Positions 44,922-54,136 of a DNA stretch of 64,000 nt are shown one piece after another (the stretch's first letter is position 1; each line of letters starts with the position of its first letter). Source of the stretch: UBA60 sp964587885 (GTDB lineage Archaea; Thermoplasmatota; Poseidoniia; Poseidoniales; Poseidoniaceae); assembly GCA_964587885.1 (NCBI GenBank), contig CAZPME010000005.1, forward strand, positions 25,833 through 89,832. The letters run 5' to 3'. The notes beneath the pieces were generated by a model. It was not told the DNA's origin, did not search any database, and worked only from the letters and a program-made list of their open reading frames with translations. The translations under genes were made by a program, and so were the position numbers.

Positions 44922-47651
44922 TTAATCGCCACCAAAGGCAAAAAGGTTTGATTGGCGATTACCAGCCAACAATTCCTTGGCCGACCAATTGAAGGCTTCC
45001 GTTACTCGCCCGAATGCGGTTGCCAAGCGCTCGGCATAGAATTCTCCATCATAGGATTCGATGCCACCATTTTCTTGGCCTTCATCCCAAGGCTCAACCT
45101 CCATCGGTCGTTGGCGAGCATTGGTAACGACGAAGGCAACTTTCATACCGGGAGTAAAAGGCAGATTGCGCTCGATGCGTTTGCGAGCCGCTTGTACTGA
45201 GGCTTGCCCATCCGGATTGGCATAATGTTGGCTAAAGTCGACATTGCCTTTTTTGTCGATTTTACCCTTACAAGTTTTACTAATCACCAATTGTTCAAGT
45301 GGAAATTCACAGCGCTTAGCGATTTGGATTTGCTCCATTGCCGATTTGACCGCCGCATCGTGATTACCATCGAGAACATCGTCGAAGATGTTCTGCATGC
45401 CGCTAGTCAATGCATCAAACGAGTCGGTTCTTTGAGTCTCATAACCGCGGATGATGATATCCTCATCAGGATATACTACGCGTCCGACATAGCGTTTTTT
45501 TGCCCCATGTGAGAAAAATACGGACAGTCCCTTCTCAAATTCAAGTACCGCACCATCGGCGGTATAACGCTCGGCTAAATTTTCGCCGAATTGCGTCAAG
45601 TCATTACGCGCCTGCTCCCATTCTTGCAATTCCCTCGAGGGTTCAGATTCCAATTCAGTATTCCTTTCTGTACCTTTTTTCGGGTCAATTTGTTTGGTAT
45701 TTTGCAAAGGTTTGTTTGGTGAAGTGGCAAATCCTGCTTTCACGAAAATCGAATCGGTATCAGAATATACTACATCGACACCTTCTTTTTCTAGGCCTTG
45801 GATTATCGATTTGATATTGTGGCGCGCCCAAGCGGTTATTGAAGAACCAAGATCGATATGGGTAAAGCGGTAAAATGAGGAGGCAAAAACCCCATAAAAC
45901 GAATTCATCATTATTTTTACTGCATATTGCATTGCATCGTGAAAGGCAATTTCTTGATTCGCCCCATTACTGCGTGCTGCGGCTAATGCGGTCTTGTGGG
46001 AGTCGCGCTTTTCCATTAGTCCCTCGAGGAGAAATGGAATCATCCCCTTGGAATAATCAGCGGAACGGAATTTTGCACCGGTGGGTGAGGTGTGAATTTC
46101 CTCGTCTTCAGATGGTTGGTCGGGGTGGTGGCCATCGATTCTAGTGGTGTAGCAAATATTGTGTTTAATCATGATAGAAGGATACATAGATTTGAAATCA
46201 AGTACTGCAATCCAGGGGTGCAGTCCTGCTTCGACGTCGTGAACATAGCCTCCTGTAATCCTAGAATCCGAAGTTACTCGATTAGTCATTGGTACCGCGA
46301 TATTGCGTTTGTCGGCAAGTCGAATTACCAAACTGTCGAGTAGTTGACTGGTGGTTCCGTTGGCTGCGGTATCCAAGCTTACTTTGGCGACTACCCCAAC
46401 TGCTTCTTTGCGGCGAACCGCTTGTACTCCGCGCAGTATTGCCAATGGTAATTCGGCATCACGGGCGCAATACTCAATCACTTCATCTGGGCGATTGGCC
46501 CATTCTTCATCCATTTTGCTGGCATCAATATCCATTTTTTGTAGATCTTCACGCTCAGGAAACAACAGGCTTGAGACGAATTTCAGAGTCTCACGTTTCG
46601 GGCGTAATGCCATCCTTGCTTGCCACCAAGCATCCATCACGCAACGTCCAGCGAGATTCCAAACGCGGGTATTACCTCGTTTTGGCACCACTGAATCACG
46701 ATTGCGCTTGACCTCATCTTCCGTGCGCGGAACTCTGCCCCATCCCGATAATTCCGCGCGTCGACGCCAACGTCCTCGCCCACTGATAACTTGTGTTCTT
46801 TCAGTAATGCGTGGCAAGTCGAAATTATCGATATTGTAGCCAGTGATAATATCGGCATCACTGGTGCGTACGAAATTAGTTAACTTCGCCATAATATCGT
46901 CTTCCTCACCGGCAAAGGTGACAGTCTTCCTCTCTCCAGTTCCCCAATTTTCGACGCAGGCCGCCGCACAAAGGATGGTATCGTGAGTAATACTGGTTTC
47001 CAAATCAAAGGAGAGCACGATATATGGTGCTTGGAATGGCTGACATTCTTGACAATCAGAATATTCTGCGGAGATGATGAAATCTACTGGATAGATTCCT
47101 GAACCACCTTGTTGACGAATTCGATGTGCGATACTCAATTCATCTTCTCCGGCATTCACTTGTGCGTATTCATCGGGTGCACCTTCGCCAGCGTAAATGA
47201 CCTCCCCGGCGACCGAAATATGCGGCCCCAAATCACCATCAAAGAAAAATCGCCGCTGGAAAATAATATCGGCGGCGGTCAATTGCCAATTATCCTCGGA
47301 TAATTTTTCTCGCAATCGCGGCACCAAATATGGTTGGTTGACTTCAACCTTCCAATGTAATTTCACCCCAAGGTCAGTCCACTTGAGTTCTGGTTCATGA
47401 ATTCGGTCAACTTCTTCCAATTCGCTGACTCGTTGCAGGCGATGTTCAAGGTCGACCGGTAATTCATTGGGGTCATCACAAATTCCGGGAATAGAAATTT
47501 CAAGCCATGGGCGCAAACCATTGACCAATATTAGTGCAGAATGACCTGCACGGGTTCGCACCCATAGTTCAATCGTCGAACGCGGCTTTTTTTCGAAAAC
47601 TGAAGAATGATAGCGAGCGTTGACGACTGCGCAATCAAGGTTGACCTGCAT
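44922..47651 (-). CDS. polB: Family B DNA polymerase
   Basis: A 909-residue replicative or repair polymerase with proofreading. Exonuclease motifs: LSFDLETS (Exo I), GYNIDNFDLPRI (Exo II) and YCARDAELPLAIL (Exo III). Polymerase motifs: FKSMYPSIMIKHN (A), KIMMNSFYGVFAS (B), YSDTDSIFVKAG (C) and AKKRYVGRV. No intein interrupts these sites, which are common insertion points. An insert of ~45 charged residues follows motif C. The C-terminus RQSNLFAFGGD carries a PCNA-box-like QSxLFxF, parallel to the FEN1 tail in this window. The start is supported by AGGTG about ten bases upstream. Confidence 0.96.
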   Translation of the reverse strand: MQVNLDCAVVNARYHSSVFEKKPRSTIELWVRTRAGHSALILVNGLRPWLEISIPGICDDPNELPVDLEHRLQRVSELEEVDRIHEPELKWTDLGVKLHWKVEVNQPYLVPRLREKLSEDNWQLTAADIIFQRRFFFDGDLGPHISVAGEVIYAGEGAPDEYAQVNAGEDELSIAHRIRQQGGSGIYPVDFIISAEYSDCQECQPFQAPYIVLSFDLETSITHDTILCAAACVENWGTGERKTVTFAGEEDDIMAKLTNFVRTSDADIITGYNIDNFDLPRITERTQVISGRGRWRRRAELSGWGRVPRTEDEVKRNRDSVVPKRGNTRVWNLAGRCVMDAWWQARMALRPKRETLKFVSSLLFPEREDLQKMDIDASKMDEEWANRPDEVIEYCARDAELPLAILRGVQAVRRKEAVGVVAKVSLDTAANGTTSQLLDSLVIRLADKRNIAVPMTNRVTSDSRITGGYVHDVEAGLHPWIAVLDFKSMYPSIMIKHNICYTTRIDGHHPDQPSEDEEIHTSPTGAKFRSADYSKGMIPFLLEGLMEKRDSHKTALAAARSNGANQEIAFHDAMQYAVKIMMNSFYGVFASSFYRFTHIDLGSSITAWARHNIKSIIQGLEKEGVDVVYSDTDSIFVKAGFATSPNKPLQNTKQIDPKKGTERNTELESEPSRELQEWEQARNDLTQFGENLAERYTADGAVLEFEKGLSVFFSHGAKKRYVGRVVYPDEDIIIRGYETQRTDSFDALTSGMQNIFDDVLDGNHDAAVKSAMEQIQIAKRCEFPLEQLVISKTCKGKIDKKGNVDFSQHYANPDGQASVQAARKRIERNLPFTPGMKVAFVVTNARQRPMEVEPWDEGQENGGIESYDGEFYAERLATAFGRVTEAFNWSAKELLAGNRQSNLFAFGGD

Positions 47652-47794
47652 CGCTAATCAACCACCTTTCAGTGCCACTTGCCCTTAGACCTTCACTAAC
47701 CCCAGCAACGAATCTTTTGCCCATCTAATTACCACGCAATCATTGAAAGGTTAACACTCATGCGTTTAGTTGAGCGGCGAGGAGTGGGAATTTG

Positions 47795-48853
47795 ATGACG
47801 GGTCCAGCAGCAGATTTTGATTGGGATTCACTAACATTTTCTCTCACCCAAACTGACTTCATGTATGTCGCTACTTGCAATTTAGGCGATGCTTGGGAGG
47901 TTGGCGAGATTAAGCCATATGGGGATTTGGCGATTGACCCTGCCGCTGGCGTGCTAAACTACGGCCAAGGTATTTTTGAGGGTATGAAAGCCCAGCGTAC
48001 CTTGCAAGGTCGAATTTCCCTATTCCGGCCGGAGGAAAATGCCCGTCGTTTTCAGCGTGGAGCGGCCCGTTTGGGTATGCCTCCTGTACCTGAATCATTA
48101 TTCATTGACGCAGTTGAGCAAGTGGTTGCGGCCAATTCATCTTGGATTCCACCAAGTGGTCGCGGCGCCCTATATGTTCGCCCAGTCTTATGGGGAACCG
48201 GTCCAATCATGGGGGTTGCACCAGCACCATCCTACACATTCTGCATCTATGTTACTCCAGTTGGGCCATACTTTAGAGGTGGATTGTCAGCGATTGAGTT
48301 ACTGATTTCTGATGAGTACCATCGAGCCGCTCCAGGTGGTTCTGGCGGGGTCAAAGCCATTGGTAACTACGCACCGGGAATGATGCCGTCAAAGAATGCC
48401 AAAAAGAGTGGCTTTGCTGAAGTCATCTATCTCGATGCAGTTGAGCACAAATATATCGAAGAGGTGGGAGCAGCCAACTTTTTCTGCGTCAAGGATAAAG
48501 TACTCTACACTCCAGAACTTACCGGCACAATCTTGCCCGGTATTACCCGTGATTCAATCATTCAGATTGCTCGCCATCGCGGCTACGAAGTTAACGAAAT
48601 CAAAGTCACGGCAGAATTTGCCGATCTTGCGGATGAGTGTTTTTGCTGTGGGACGGCAGCGGTAATTTCACCGATTGGTTCGATTTCACAAGGTGGTGAA
48701 AAGACTGTATTTTGTGAAGGAGGTATTGGACCAATTACTAGAGAATTGTATAATGCTCTAACCGGGATTCAAACCGAAATGGCCGAAGACCCATTTGATT
48801 GGTTACACACCGTCGATGTTGAATTACCATTGAATATGGCTGAAATGTCCTAA
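47795..48853 (+). CDS. ilvE: Branched-chain amino acid aminotransferase
   Basis: A 352-residue PLP enzyme that interconverts branched-chain amino acids and their keto acids. Family features: GQGIFEGMKAQRT, the RPEENARRFQRGAARLGMP block, YVRPVLWGTG, the PLP lysine in GGVKAIGNYAPG, and EVGAANFFCV. Near the end, CFCCGTAAVISPIGSI binds the cofactor phosphate. The ATG at 47795 is preceded by GGAG at a suitable distance; an in-frame TTG lies one codon upstream. The stop overlaps the convergent ACT gene. Confidence 0.95.
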   Translation: MTGPAADFDWDSLTFSLTQTDFMYVATCNLGDAWEVGEIKPYGDLAIDPAAGVLNYGQGIFEGMKAQRTLQGRISLFRPEENARRFQRGAARLGMPPVPESLFIDAVEQVVAANSSWIPPSGRGALYVRPVLWGTGPIMGVAPAPSYTFCIYVTPVGPYFRGGLSAIELLISDEYHRAAPGGSGGVKAIGNYAPGMMPSKNAKKSGFAEVIYLDAVEHKYIEEVGAANFFCVKDKVLYTPELTGTILPGITRDSIIQIARHRGYEVNEIKVTAEFADLADECFCCGTAAVISPIGSISQGGEKTVFCEGGIGPITRELYNALTGIQTEMAEDPFDWLHTVDVELPLNMAEMS

Positions 48854-49221
48854 ATCATTTCTCGGGCCGCTTCAACATCGTCGACGGTAAAGGCGATTAC
48901 ACCCTTATCATCATCTTTAGACATAATGTAAATTGATTTGATGTTAATACCAGCATTGGCTAATGTCCGCGATAGTCCAGCCAGCGCTCCTGCTTGATGA
49001 GGTAAGGTGACCAAAAGGACTTCTTCGTCATGGTATTCGTACCCAAGACTATCCAAAACCGATTTGGTTCCCGGAGCATCATCGGTAATTATTGCCAGTA
49101 TTGCTCCGGTGGCGGTCATCGCTGCAGCGGTCAAGATATTGATTTGGGCACTAGCTAGTGATTCGCATAGGTTGGCTAACTCTCCGGGGCGGTCGGGAAG
49201 TTTAACTGAATATTCACGCAT
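48850..49221 (-). CDS. Tandem ACT-domain protein
   Basis: A 123-residue protein from the ATG at 49221 (MREYSVKLPDRPGELANL); the longer frame upstream has no family support. It consists of two ACT domains, each with the ligand-binding turn: VKLPDRPGELANLCESLASA and VTLPHQAGALAGLSRTLANA. Stand-alone ACT proteins sense amino acids. Convergence with ilvE, with the stops overlapping in CTAA, suggests but does not prove a link to branched-chain amino acids. Confidence 0.85.
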   Translation of the reverse strand: MREYSVKLPDRPGELANLCESLASAQINILTAAAMTATGAILAIITDDAPGTKSVLDSLGYEYHDEEVLLVTLPHQAGALAGLSRTLANAGINIKSIYIMSKDDDKGVIAFTVDDVEAAREMI

Positions 49222-49370
49222 AGTGATTCTGCGGCATGTTTTACCTATGAGTATTATTGAAAAAAAACACCTTTGCAGCCATTTCGCCACCCCAGTCAAG
49301 TACTCGGAATGTCCAAAGAGGGTGGTGTGCAAGGGAATCTTTGATGATGAGTGGAGTGGACCGAGAGGTG

Positions 49371-50594
49371 ATGGCAGCGCGCTTTGTGACCACTTCACTT
49401 CTTTGCTTGGTCCTAATGACCAGTGGTTTAGCCGGTTGTTTTGCCGATGATGATGAGAAATCAAATACCTTAGACGCTAATTTTTCTTATTCTCCAGATA
49501 AAAATATCAAAGTCGATGACGATATTGAATTCAATGCCTCTGAATCACTCCCCCAGGATGGGACTTTGACTTATCGTTGGGACTTCAACGGCGATGGTGC
49601 AGTTGATGACACCGGTAAAACCGCAACATGGTCATATTCCATTGATGGCTCTTACAATGTCACATTGACGATTACCGATGGGAGTAAGGAATCACAGAAG
49701 ACCGAGCAATTGACAATTCTAGGGGCTGATGCGGCAGTGCCAACCGCTGATGCTGGTACCGATTGGGCAGAAGAGGACTGTGATGGTGAGGATGGTTCTA
49801 ATCCAACTAATGGTCAAATTTCTGAACGATACCTAATCTACATTTGCGAGGATAAGGGTGATGAAGACAGAACAATTTCCGCTACCACTAATGTGAATCT
49901 TGATGCCTCATCCAGTACTGCTGGTGGCGAATCTTATCTAACTCAGTGGTCGTGGGATCTCGATGCAATGACCGATAGTGATGGTGATGGTATTGTCGAT
50001 AATGATGATGAGGCAAACGGTCAGACCTTTGAATGGAAGAATATTGCTCCAGGTGAGTACATACTTTCCCTTACCGTAACAAATAGTGAAGGTCTAAATG
50101 ATTCAATGACATTCAAAGTATTCGTAAATTATGTCGGAATTTGGAAGGATTTCAACCAACCCGCTAATACTTCTGCTGGCAGTAGCGGGAGCCCAGGCGA
50201 GACTTGGTTTGAATACAACGTAATCTATGACGATGAATCTGGCAATACTATCGTACGTGCCGAGTATTGGCTTACCTACCCTAAGGAGGATAGTGATTGG
50301 GTGGTCGGCCAGGGAAGTGATTCTGATCGCAACAAATTGGACATTTACGTATTCAATGAGAGCGACGAAGAAGTTTGGAATAGTTCTTACATTGGTCAAG
50401 ATGAACAAGATACTACCAAACAGCGTAGTGCTGGAGATTGCTCAGAGGAGAATGATTGCATACAGGCGTCAATTTCACGTTCGCAAATGCGACCCGATAG
50501 AAAAGGTGATGGCGAGTGGACAGTCAAGATTCACAACGACCGCTACAATGATGTGCAAGTTGTCGAATTTAGAATCCTACTTACCTACAAATAG
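49371..50594 (+). CDS. Lipoprotein with PKD domains
   Basis: A lipoprotein of 407 residues from the ATG at 49371 (MAARFVTTSLLCLVLMTSG, then LAGC lipobox); ATGs at 49344 and 49347 are alternatives. Two PKD-like beta domains follow: the first with LTYRWDFNGDGAVDDTGKTA and YNVTLTITDGS, the second with LTQWSWDLDAMTDSDGDGI and YILSLTVTNSEG, containing a calcium-type DSDGDGIVDNDDE loop. The C-terminal ~130 residues form a third beta domain without assignment. PKD lipoproteins usually mediate surface interactions or polymer binding. Confidence 0.82.
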   Translation: MAARFVTTSLLCLVLMTSGLAGCFADDDEKSNTLDANFSYSPDKNIKVDDDIEFNASESLPQDGTLTYRWDFNGDGAVDDTGKTATWSYSIDGSYNVTLTITDGSKESQKTEQLTILGADAAVPTADAGTDWAEEDCDGEDGSNPTNGQISERYLIYICEDKGDEDRTISATTNVNLDASSSTAGGESYLTQWSWDLDAMTDSDGDGIVDNDDEANGQTFEWKNIAPGEYILSLTVTNSEGLNDSMTFKVFVNYVGIWKDFNQPANTSAGSSGSPGETWFEYNVIYDDESGNTIVRAEYWLTYPKEDSDWVVGQGSDSDRNKLDIYVFNESDEEVWNSSYIGQDEQDTTKQRSAGDCSEENDCIQASISRSQMRPDRKGDGEWTVKIHNDRYNDVQVVEFRILLTYK

Positions 50595-50597
50595 GTA

Positions 50598-51005
50598 TTA
50601 GGCCAATACAGGAATTGGGATAGAGCCCATTCTATCTTGGCTCGCTTCATCAAGAGGGACTTCAAGCCTCTCGGCCAATTCACGGTCGATGTGGATACGG
50701 ACAGTTAGAGTAGTTTGACCCATAGATTTTCCCTGTGCATCAGTCTTCATCGAAACTGTACCACCTCCTTGAAGCGCCTTGTCCATTGTACAGTTTAGTG
50801 CACCAATGCCTGGAACTTCAAAGACTTTGATTCTACCATGGACTTCGTCGCCCCATGCTTCGGCGAGCCAATTACTTGTAACTCCTTGTTTGAGCAGGGG
50901 ATACCATGCTTGATTTCTTGCAATGATGCCGATATTTACCATATCGCCTTTATCTCCAGATCTCGCATGAGCGATACTCCCCAATGGAATCCAAATATTA
51001 CTCAA
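50598..51005 (-). CDS. AtuA C-terminal domain protein
   Basis: A 135-residue protein matching the C-terminal domain of AtuA (acyclic terpene utilisation): LGSIAHARSGDKGDMVNIGI is the diagnostic stretch. The start is TTG at 51005, eight bases after GGAGG and overlapping the stop of the upstream AtuA gene as TTGA. In many bacteria this domain is fused to the gene before it; here they are split. The biochemical role is unproven; AtuA is linked to citronellol/geraniol-type or branched acyl-CoA breakdown. Confidence 0.83.
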   Translation of the reverse strand: MSNIWIPLGSIAHARSGDKGDMVNIGIIARNQAWYPLLKQGVTSNWLAEAWGDEVHGRIKVFEVPGIGALNCTMDKALQGGGTVSMKTDAQGKSMGQTTLTVRIHIDRELAERLEVPLDEASQDRMGSIPIPVLA

Positions 51006-52591
51006 TATATTTTCCCTCCTCGCACGGGTTTTTCCAATTCACGTAATACTCTTCCAGCGATTCTCTTGGTTATACGTCTGTTCTCATTTTCTGCTAGTTT
51101 TTGTAATCGATTGAATATGCTCGTCTCCAAATTTGGCCTGCGGTCAGTTAGGGCTTTGCGCAGAGTCCTCAACATAGGAATCTCAATTCGTGCCTCAACC
51201 ATGCTGCGGTCGACCAGTAAAGGAACAAATCTCAATTGTGCCCGAGGCCGTGGGCGTGCCGAATAGCCACATACGCCAGCCGGCCCAGTCAAAACCAATG
51301 GAGAAATTGATTTTGCAAATGTTTCGACATCTTTCCTATTCGGTGAAGTTGCCGACCAACGAATCATTAGTTCTGGAATTTCATCGTGCAATTCCATCCC
51401 ACCTGAAGGCATTGTAATTCCAGTTCCAATCATTTCAGTATGGATGTTTAGGCTTTCTAAGCCTTTCAATCGCTGCCTTAGAATGTAGTCGGTAGCTTTT
51501 GATTTGGCGATTGCTTGCGGCCCAGGAACCAACAGAGTTGATGAGGCAAACCATCCATCAGGATAACACGCCGAAACTTTGAGTTTCTCAGGGCGCCGTC
51601 GCCCTCTAGCACCTTGTACTTCAATGCGGTCCGGGCCAATTTCATCCAAACTCACAGCGGTAATGTCAAGAATTACATCAGGGGTGAGATATGCGGCTGG
51701 GTCGCCGATTTCATACAACAATTGCTCGGCAACATTTGCTCTAGTTACCGCTCCACCACTACCACTTGGTTTGGTGATAACTGAGGTTCCATCATCATGA
51801 ATTTCAGCAATCGGGTAACCAATGTTGACTAGGTCATTAATGTCAGGCCAAGAATCTGCATTGCCACCGCTAACTTGCGCTCCACATTCAATCAAATGTC
51901 CTGCGAGTGTCCATCCTGCGATGATATCTAATGGATGAGTTACTTCTATTGGCGCCCATGTATCAATTGAACTGCTCAAAGGAAGTTGTTTGGCTGCTGC
52001 GTTTGCAGCCCAACCTGATGAATGTAACATTGAGCCAACGATTAGACTTGCATCTGCAACACGCCCACACAGAACAATATCTGCACCTTGCTGCAGGGCT
52101 CGAGCAATCGGCCCTGCACCGATATATGCGTTCGCTGATGTCAACAAGGAAACCTTGTCTTCCTCAATGCAACCTCCATCTAAGGTATGTAATTGTCCTG
52201 CCGTATTTAATTCAATTATCTGCTGATGAATGTCATCTCCTATAACCATAGCAATTTGGCAATCAATCCATCCCAATGCACAAGCCAATCCCAGTACTGC
52301 TTCAGCACAGGCTTTGGGATTTGCTCCACCAGCATTGGTAACCAATTTGGTTCCTTGTTCCTTGAGAATTTCCATTCCACCTTCTTGTAACCAATCTAAG
52401 AGGTCGGTTGCCCACCCAGATGTTTTGTCGCGAGATTTTTGTTTGTGCATTATCGACATCGTTACTTCAGCAAGATAGTCCATCGTTAGGTAATCGACTT
52501 TAGCGCTATTGAGAAGGTGTACCGGGGCCATAACTTGATCCCCCCAAAAACCACCTGCTCCGGCGACAAGAGTCACATTATCGGATGCCAT
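51002..52591 (-). CDS. AtuA family protein (DUF1446), N-terminal part
   Basis: A 529-residue protein from the ATG at 52591 (MASDNVTLVAGAGGFWGDQV), which fits the family start; the frame is open to 52699. The pattern YLTMDYLAEVTMSIMHKQ, TNAGGANPKACAEAVLGLA, and DIVLCGRVADASLIVGSML with PLDIIAGWTLAGHLIECGAQ is typical of DUF1446. It is translationally coupled to the C-terminal domain gene by a four-base overlap. No acyl-CoA carboxylase or dehydrogenase gene lies nearby, unlike the classical atu cluster. A perfect palindrome lies five bases before the ATG. Confidence 0.87.
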   Translation of the reverse strand: MASDNVTLVAGAGGFWGDQVMAPVHLLNSAKVDYLTMDYLAEVTMSIMHKQKSRDKTSGWATDLLDWLQEGGMEILKEQGTKLVTNAGGANPKACAEAVLGLACALGWIDCQIAMVIGDDIHQQIIELNTAGQLHTLDGGCIEEDKVSLLTSANAYIGAGPIARALQQGADIVLCGRVADASLIVGSMLHSSGWAANAAAKQLPLSSSIDTWAPIEVTHPLDIIAGWTLAGHLIECGAQVSGGNADSWPDINDLVNIGYPIAEIHDDGTSVITKPSGSGGAVTRANVAEQLLYEIGDPAAYLTPDVILDITAVSLDEIGPDRIEVQGARGRRRPEKLKVSACYPDGWFASSTLLVPGPQAIAKSKATDYILRQRLKGLESLNIHTEMIGTGITMPSGGMELHDEIPELMIRWSATSPNRKDVETFAKSISPLVLTGPAGVCGYSARPRPRAQLRFVPLLVDRSMVEARIEIPMLRTLRKALTDRRPNLETSIFNRLQKLAENENRRITKRIAGRVLRELEKPVRGGKIY

Positions 52592-52595
52592 CTTG

Positions 52596-52610
52596 GTGTA
52601 ATAATTACAC
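52596..52610. promoter_or_regulatory. Perfect palindrome before the AtuA start, possible operator
   Basis: GTGTAATAATTACAC is a perfect palindrome with 7-base arms around a central A, ending five bases before the AtuA ATG at 52591. A repressor bound there would block initiation or the transcription start. If translation began further upstream the bases would be coding, but the protein family argues for 52591. Confidence 0.45.
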
Positions 52611-52743
52611 TCAAGTACATGTTCTTTTCCCCTAATAATAGGCAAAATGCTCATATCCGCTATTTTTTCCCCCCTGTTAACACCAATCGGCTTCACCACT
52701 CCCGAGTAATGCTACGATGCCATAGCACTCTAATACCGGCGCG

Positions 52744-52753
52744 TTCATATATG
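52744..52753 (+). promoter_or_regulatory. TATA box of the EF-1A gene
   Basis: TTCATATATG lies 39-48 bases before the EF-1A ATG at 52792. A start about 26 bases downstream of it would give a leader of roughly 15 bases, which includes a GGAG Shine-Dalgarno eight bases before the ATG. Confidence 0.55.
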
Positions 52754-52791
52754 GGTGGTTTGTCGGCGGGTCGCTAATTGGAGTTAATACC

Positions 52792-54081
52792 ATGGGTTCA
52801 CAGTGGGAAGATAAGAGTAAGCCGCACCTAAACATAGTTTTCATCGGTCACGTTGACCATGGAAAATCGACTACAGTAGGACGTTTAATGTTGGATAGCG
52901 GTCATATTGAAGCGCACGTAATTGAGAAGTTCGAGAAGGAAGCCGCTGAGCGCGGCAAAGCCGGATTCGGGTTCGCATACGTGATGGACGGATTGAAGGA
53001 AGAGCGTGAGCGTGGAATTACTATCGACGTAGCACACAAGGAATTCTTCACCCCTAATTACTACTGGACTGTCATTGACGCACCAGGTCACCGTGATTTC
53101 GTCAAGAACATGATTACTGGTACCAGCCAAGCTGACGCTGCAGTTCTACTCTGTGCCGCTAACGACGGTGTTAACGCTCAAACCAAGGAGCACGCTTTCC
53201 TAGCACGTGTACTCGGTGTTAAGCAACTCATCGTCATGATCAACAAGATGGACATTTCCGGTGTTGATTGGGCTCAAGCAAAGTATGACTCGGCAAAGCA
53301 GGAAGTTAGCGATCTGTTGAAGATGGCTGGATTCAATCCTGCTGATGTACCAATGGTTCCTGGCTCCGCTTTGAATGGAGATAACGTCTTCAACAAGTCG
53401 GAAAACACCTCATGGTACGACGGACCAACACTATTCGAAGCCATTGACCAAGTGCAGATGCCACCTAAGCCAATCGACAAGCCACTACGCATGCCGATTC
53501 AGGACGTCTACAAGATTGGTGGAATCGGAACTGTCCCAGTCGGTAAGATTGAGACCGGTATTCTACATGCTGGAAAGACCATTACCTTCAACCCAAGCCA
53601 ACAAAGTGCTGAAGTGAAGAGTATTGAGATGCACCACACCTCGGTACCAAAGGCTGAACCAGGTGACAACGTTGGTTTCAACGTCCGTGGTCTATCGGCA
53701 ACCGACATCCGCCGTGGTGACGTTGCTGGATACACCGATAACGAACCAATGTTCGTTCGTCACGACGAATCTTTCGTCGGTCAAATCCAGTTGATGGACA
53801 TACCAAAGGCTATCTCGGTCGGATACACACCTGTATTCCACTGCCACACCGCTCAGGTCGCATGCCGCTTCCTTGAGTTGTTGGAGAAGCAGAACAAGGC
53901 TGGTAAGGAAGCCAGCCCGAGTTTCATGAAGACCGGTGATGCTGGACTTATTCGTTTCCAGCCAACCAAGCCTCTAGCTATTGAACAAATGGACAAGTTC
54001 CCTGAACTGTCTCGCTTCGCTATTCGTGATATGGGCAAGACCGTCGCTGCCGGCGTCTGCATCAAGATTGATAAGAAGTGA
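52792..54081 (+). CDS. tuf: Translation elongation factor 1A (aEF1A)
   Basis: A 429-residue GTPase that brings aminoacyl-tRNA to the ribosome. G1 is IGHVDHGKSTTVGRL, the switch I region has KEERERGITIDVAHKEF, G3 is DAPGHRDFVKNMITG, and G4 is INKMD. Domain II and III features (GIGTVPVGKIETG, AGVCIKIDKK at the end) are normal. Codon use is more biased than in neighbours, with many CTA, ACC and AAG codons, as expected for a highly expressed gene. S10 follows after 55 bases, as in most archaea. Confidence 0.98.
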   Translation: MGSQWEDKSKPHLNIVFIGHVDHGKSTTVGRLMLDSGHIEAHVIEKFEKEAAERGKAGFGFAYVMDGLKEERERGITIDVAHKEFFTPNYYWTVIDAPGHRDFVKNMITGTSQADAAVLLCAANDGVNAQTKEHAFLARVLGVKQLIVMINKMDISGVDWAQAKYDSAKQEVSDLLKMAGFNPADVPMVPGSALNGDNVFNKSENTSWYDGPTLFEAIDQVQMPPKPIDKPLRMPIQDVYKIGGIGTVPVGKIETGILHAGKTITFNPSQQSAEVKSIEMHHTSVPKAEPGDNVGFNVRGLSATDIRRGDVAGYTDNEPMFVRHDESFVGQIQLMDIPKAISVGYTPVFHCHTAQVACRFLELLEKQNKAGKEASPSFMKTGDAGLIRFQPTKPLAIEQMDKFPELSRFAIRDMGKTVAAGVCIKIDKK

Positions 54082-54136
54082 GATTCCTCTAACACTTAGA
54101 TTATTGATGAGGAAAATCAGGGGATTGTGGCATTAA

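Noticed and set aside
45700..46400. Intein in the DNA polymerase
   Set aside because: Polymerase motifs A, B and C are contiguous and no splicing motifs are seen; the short insert after motif C is charged and too small.
49222..49464. Upstream extension of the ACT protein
   Set aside because: The ACT domain starts at the ATG at 49221, and the upstream part overlaps the signal region of the divergent lipoprotein with no family support.
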